A DNA stretch of 5,513 bases from Methanoregula sp. (GTDB taxonomy: Archaea > Halobacteriota > Methanomicrobia > Methanomicrobiales > Methanospirillaceae), in contig NZ_PIZH01000132.1 of assembly GCF_002835825.1 (NCBI RefSeq), forward strand, positions 1 to 5,513, read 5' to 3'. Numbering within the stretch: the stretch's first letter is position 1; each line of letters begins with the position of its first letter. Both the position numbers and the translations under genes were made by a program. The notes under the pieces are model-generated. The model saw nothing but the letters and a program-made list of their open reading frames with translations. It ran no database searches and had not been told where the DNA came from. Positions 4,370 through 5,513 of the stretch are shown here, piece by piece.

Positions 4370-5511
4370 ATCCGCTCGTGGATCGTGAATGCATCGAGCA
4401 CCTGCAATGTCATCCCGGCCCCGAGGGTGGGTTGAATTGTCTCGAGCCAGAGGAAGAACCCGACCTTTGGCGGCGTCGGGCGTTCGAACTTGAAATGCCC
4501 GTCCTTCATCTGGATCAGTTTGTGGTACTCTTTCTTCTGCCGTGAGCGCAGGTAGATGATCAGCTCGTAATTGGGAAGATCTGTTGCAACGATCGCTTTT
4601 GAATAGAGTTTCGGGAATTCTTCAAACGTGATCTTCTTTCCTCTCACGGTCATCCCGTAGTTGTCGATCACGGCCCTGATCGCCGGTGGGAAGAGACCGC
4701 CATACAGGATTTTTTTCACCAGTTGCCCGGTTGTATCGGAGATTACCGGGGCTATCCGGCTCCCGGGCTTCTTTGCCGTCTCCGAAAAGAGCCGGTTCTT
4801 CACTTCATCATGGTAGCGCTTGTAATCGAACGGGTGCTTCATCTGAATGTCGGTTGCCCGGATCAGTTTTGGGTGGTTCTCCGGCAGGTTGTAGATAATA
4901 CGCGGCCGGTAATGCTTGACGAGTGACTTGATCTCTTCGCAGGAGCTCGTGTGGATGATCGCATTGGTTTTATCTTTTGCAAGACGTTTAACAACAGAAT
5001 AATTCGAGAGGTCAATGGATGATACGAGCAGGAACGGTGTGATCTTCTGGCCGTAGAGATACCCGAGGAGTTTTTTCTTGTACGCGATCTCGATCTCGAA
5101 CTCCTTGAGATCGGATGGCGACGTGACCACCTCGGCAAAGGCGACATGGTTGTCGGAATCCATCAGCAGCATATCGAACTCGGCAAGGTCCTGGCCGTTG
5201 CCCCGGATGGTGATGTCGCCGTACTTGGAATAGAAGAGCCCGTTCTGCCCGAGCCGGACATTCTCGCGCCGGTCCGGGGCATCGGCGCCTTTCATTGCAA
5301 GATACCGGATCGTGTCGGACTTTTTTGATATCTCAAGGAACATCTCGTACACGATCGCCTCGAACCAGCGCCCCTCGGCGGTCCGCATCGGCTCGATATC
5401 GGGCGAGAAGAGTTTTTTCCGCTCGAGCTTGTGCATATGCCGCGTGGCATTGATGGCGATGGCGGCCGTTGGTTTAAAATGCCGGAAATTGGTGTTCAGC
5501 CACGGGATCAT
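4360..5511 (-). CDS. Hypothetical protein with PD-(D/E)XK-like N-terminal half
   Basis: I do not recognise a named family for this 383-residue soluble protein. Residues 46-57 (EGRWFEAIVYEM) resemble the helix before the core in PD-(D/E)XK proteins of the Card1/DUF1887 kind (G-x-W-x-E). They are followed by a GDITIRG strand (98-104), then LAEFDMLL with D113, then VAFAEVVTS with E127. That spacing of Asp and Glu-x-(Lys) matches the nuclease core, but Val129 stands where the catalytic Lys should be. Lys136 or Lys145-147 might substitute, or the protein may be inactive. Residues 150-210 look like further alternating strands and helices; 250-383 are unassigned. No signal peptide or membrane segment is seen. 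The ATG at 5511 is 2 nt from the window edge, so the true start may lie beyond it and no ribosome site can be checked. The gene converges on glnK with 5 nt between the stops and need not be functionally linked to it. Confidence 0.8.
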   Translation of the reverse strand: MIPWLNTNFRHFKPTAAIAINATRHMHKLERKKLFSPDIEPMRTAEGRWFEAIVYEMFLEISKKSDTIRYLAMKGADAPDRRENVRLGQNGLFYSKYGDITIRGNGQDLAEFDMLLMDSDNHVAFAEVVTSPSDLKEFEIEIAYKKKLLGYLYGQKITPFLLVSSIDLSNYSVVKRLAKDKTNAIIHTSSCEEIKSLVKHYRPRIIYNLPENHPKLIRATDIQMKHPFDYKRYHDEVKNRLFSETAKKPGSRIAPVISDTTGQLVKKILYGGLFPPAIRAVIDNYGMTVRGKKITFEEFPKLYSKAIVATDLPNYELIIYLRSRQKKEYHKLIQMKDGHFKFERPTPPKVGFFLWLETIQPTLGAGMTLQVLDAFTIHERIKK

Positions 5512-5513
5512 GA

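Noticed and set aside
1..5513. CRISPR array, tRNA, rRNA, insertion sequence or attachment site
   Set aside because: No regularly spaced long repeats, cloverleaf, rRNA-like segment, transposase or terminal repeats were seen on either strand. The 2475-2532 inverted repeat encloses only 27 nt.

Overview
The window is an ammonium-assimilation locus from a methanogenic archaeon, most likely a member of the Methanomicrobiales (Methanoregula-like). That placement is inferred, with moderate confidence, from several signs. The genes are moderately GC-rich while the intergenic DNA is AT-rich. Promoters have TATA boxes, transcripts seem to end in T-runs, and ribosome sites are GGAGG or GGTGA. One promoter carries a GGAA-N6-TTCC operator of the type used by the archaeal nitrogen repressor NrpR. 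The PII protein lacks the tyrosine used for uridylylation.

Layout, left to right. (1) Positions 3-209 are the last 68 codons of type I glutamine synthetase (glnA). (2) Positions 210-421 are a leader with a 16-bp perfect palindrome and a strong hairpin that has a possible alternative pairing partner. (3) Positions 422-1621 encode a first Amt/Mep/Rh ammonium channel; its first pore 'twin histidine' is replaced by Glu. (4) Positions 1681-2358 encode a stand-alone class I glutamine amidotransferase with an intact Cys-His-Glu triad. (5) Positions 2359-2657 are AT-rich, with a T-run terminator, overlapping hairpins, a long inverted repeat, a TATA box and the NrpR-type operator. (6) Positions 2658-2780 hold a possible 40-codon small ORF with its own Shine-Dalgarno, overlapping an ATCCGG repeat array. 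(7) Positions 2806-4008 encode a second Amt channel with the canonical His-His pore. (8) Positions 4025-4354 encode a PII protein of GlnK type, 16 nt downstream. (9) A convergent minus-strand gene (4360-5511) encodes an unrecognised protein whose N-terminal half resembles a PD-(D/E)XK nuclease-like core with the catalytic Lys replaced.

How it fits together: Amt channels bring in ammonium, glutamine synthetase fixes it, and GlnK, sensing ATP/ADP and 2-oxoglutarate, blocks the channels when nitrogen is plentiful. The second Amt, GlnK and perhaps the small ORF appear to form one transcript repressed by NrpR under nitrogen sufficiency. The first Amt and the amidotransferase look like a separate transcript. 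The amidotransferase probably belongs to nitrogen metabolism, but its acceptor or partner is not visible here.

Most noteworthy: the two paralogous channels with different pore chemistry next to one PII gene, the NrpR-type operator placed just after a TATA box, and the candidate small ORF on that transcript.
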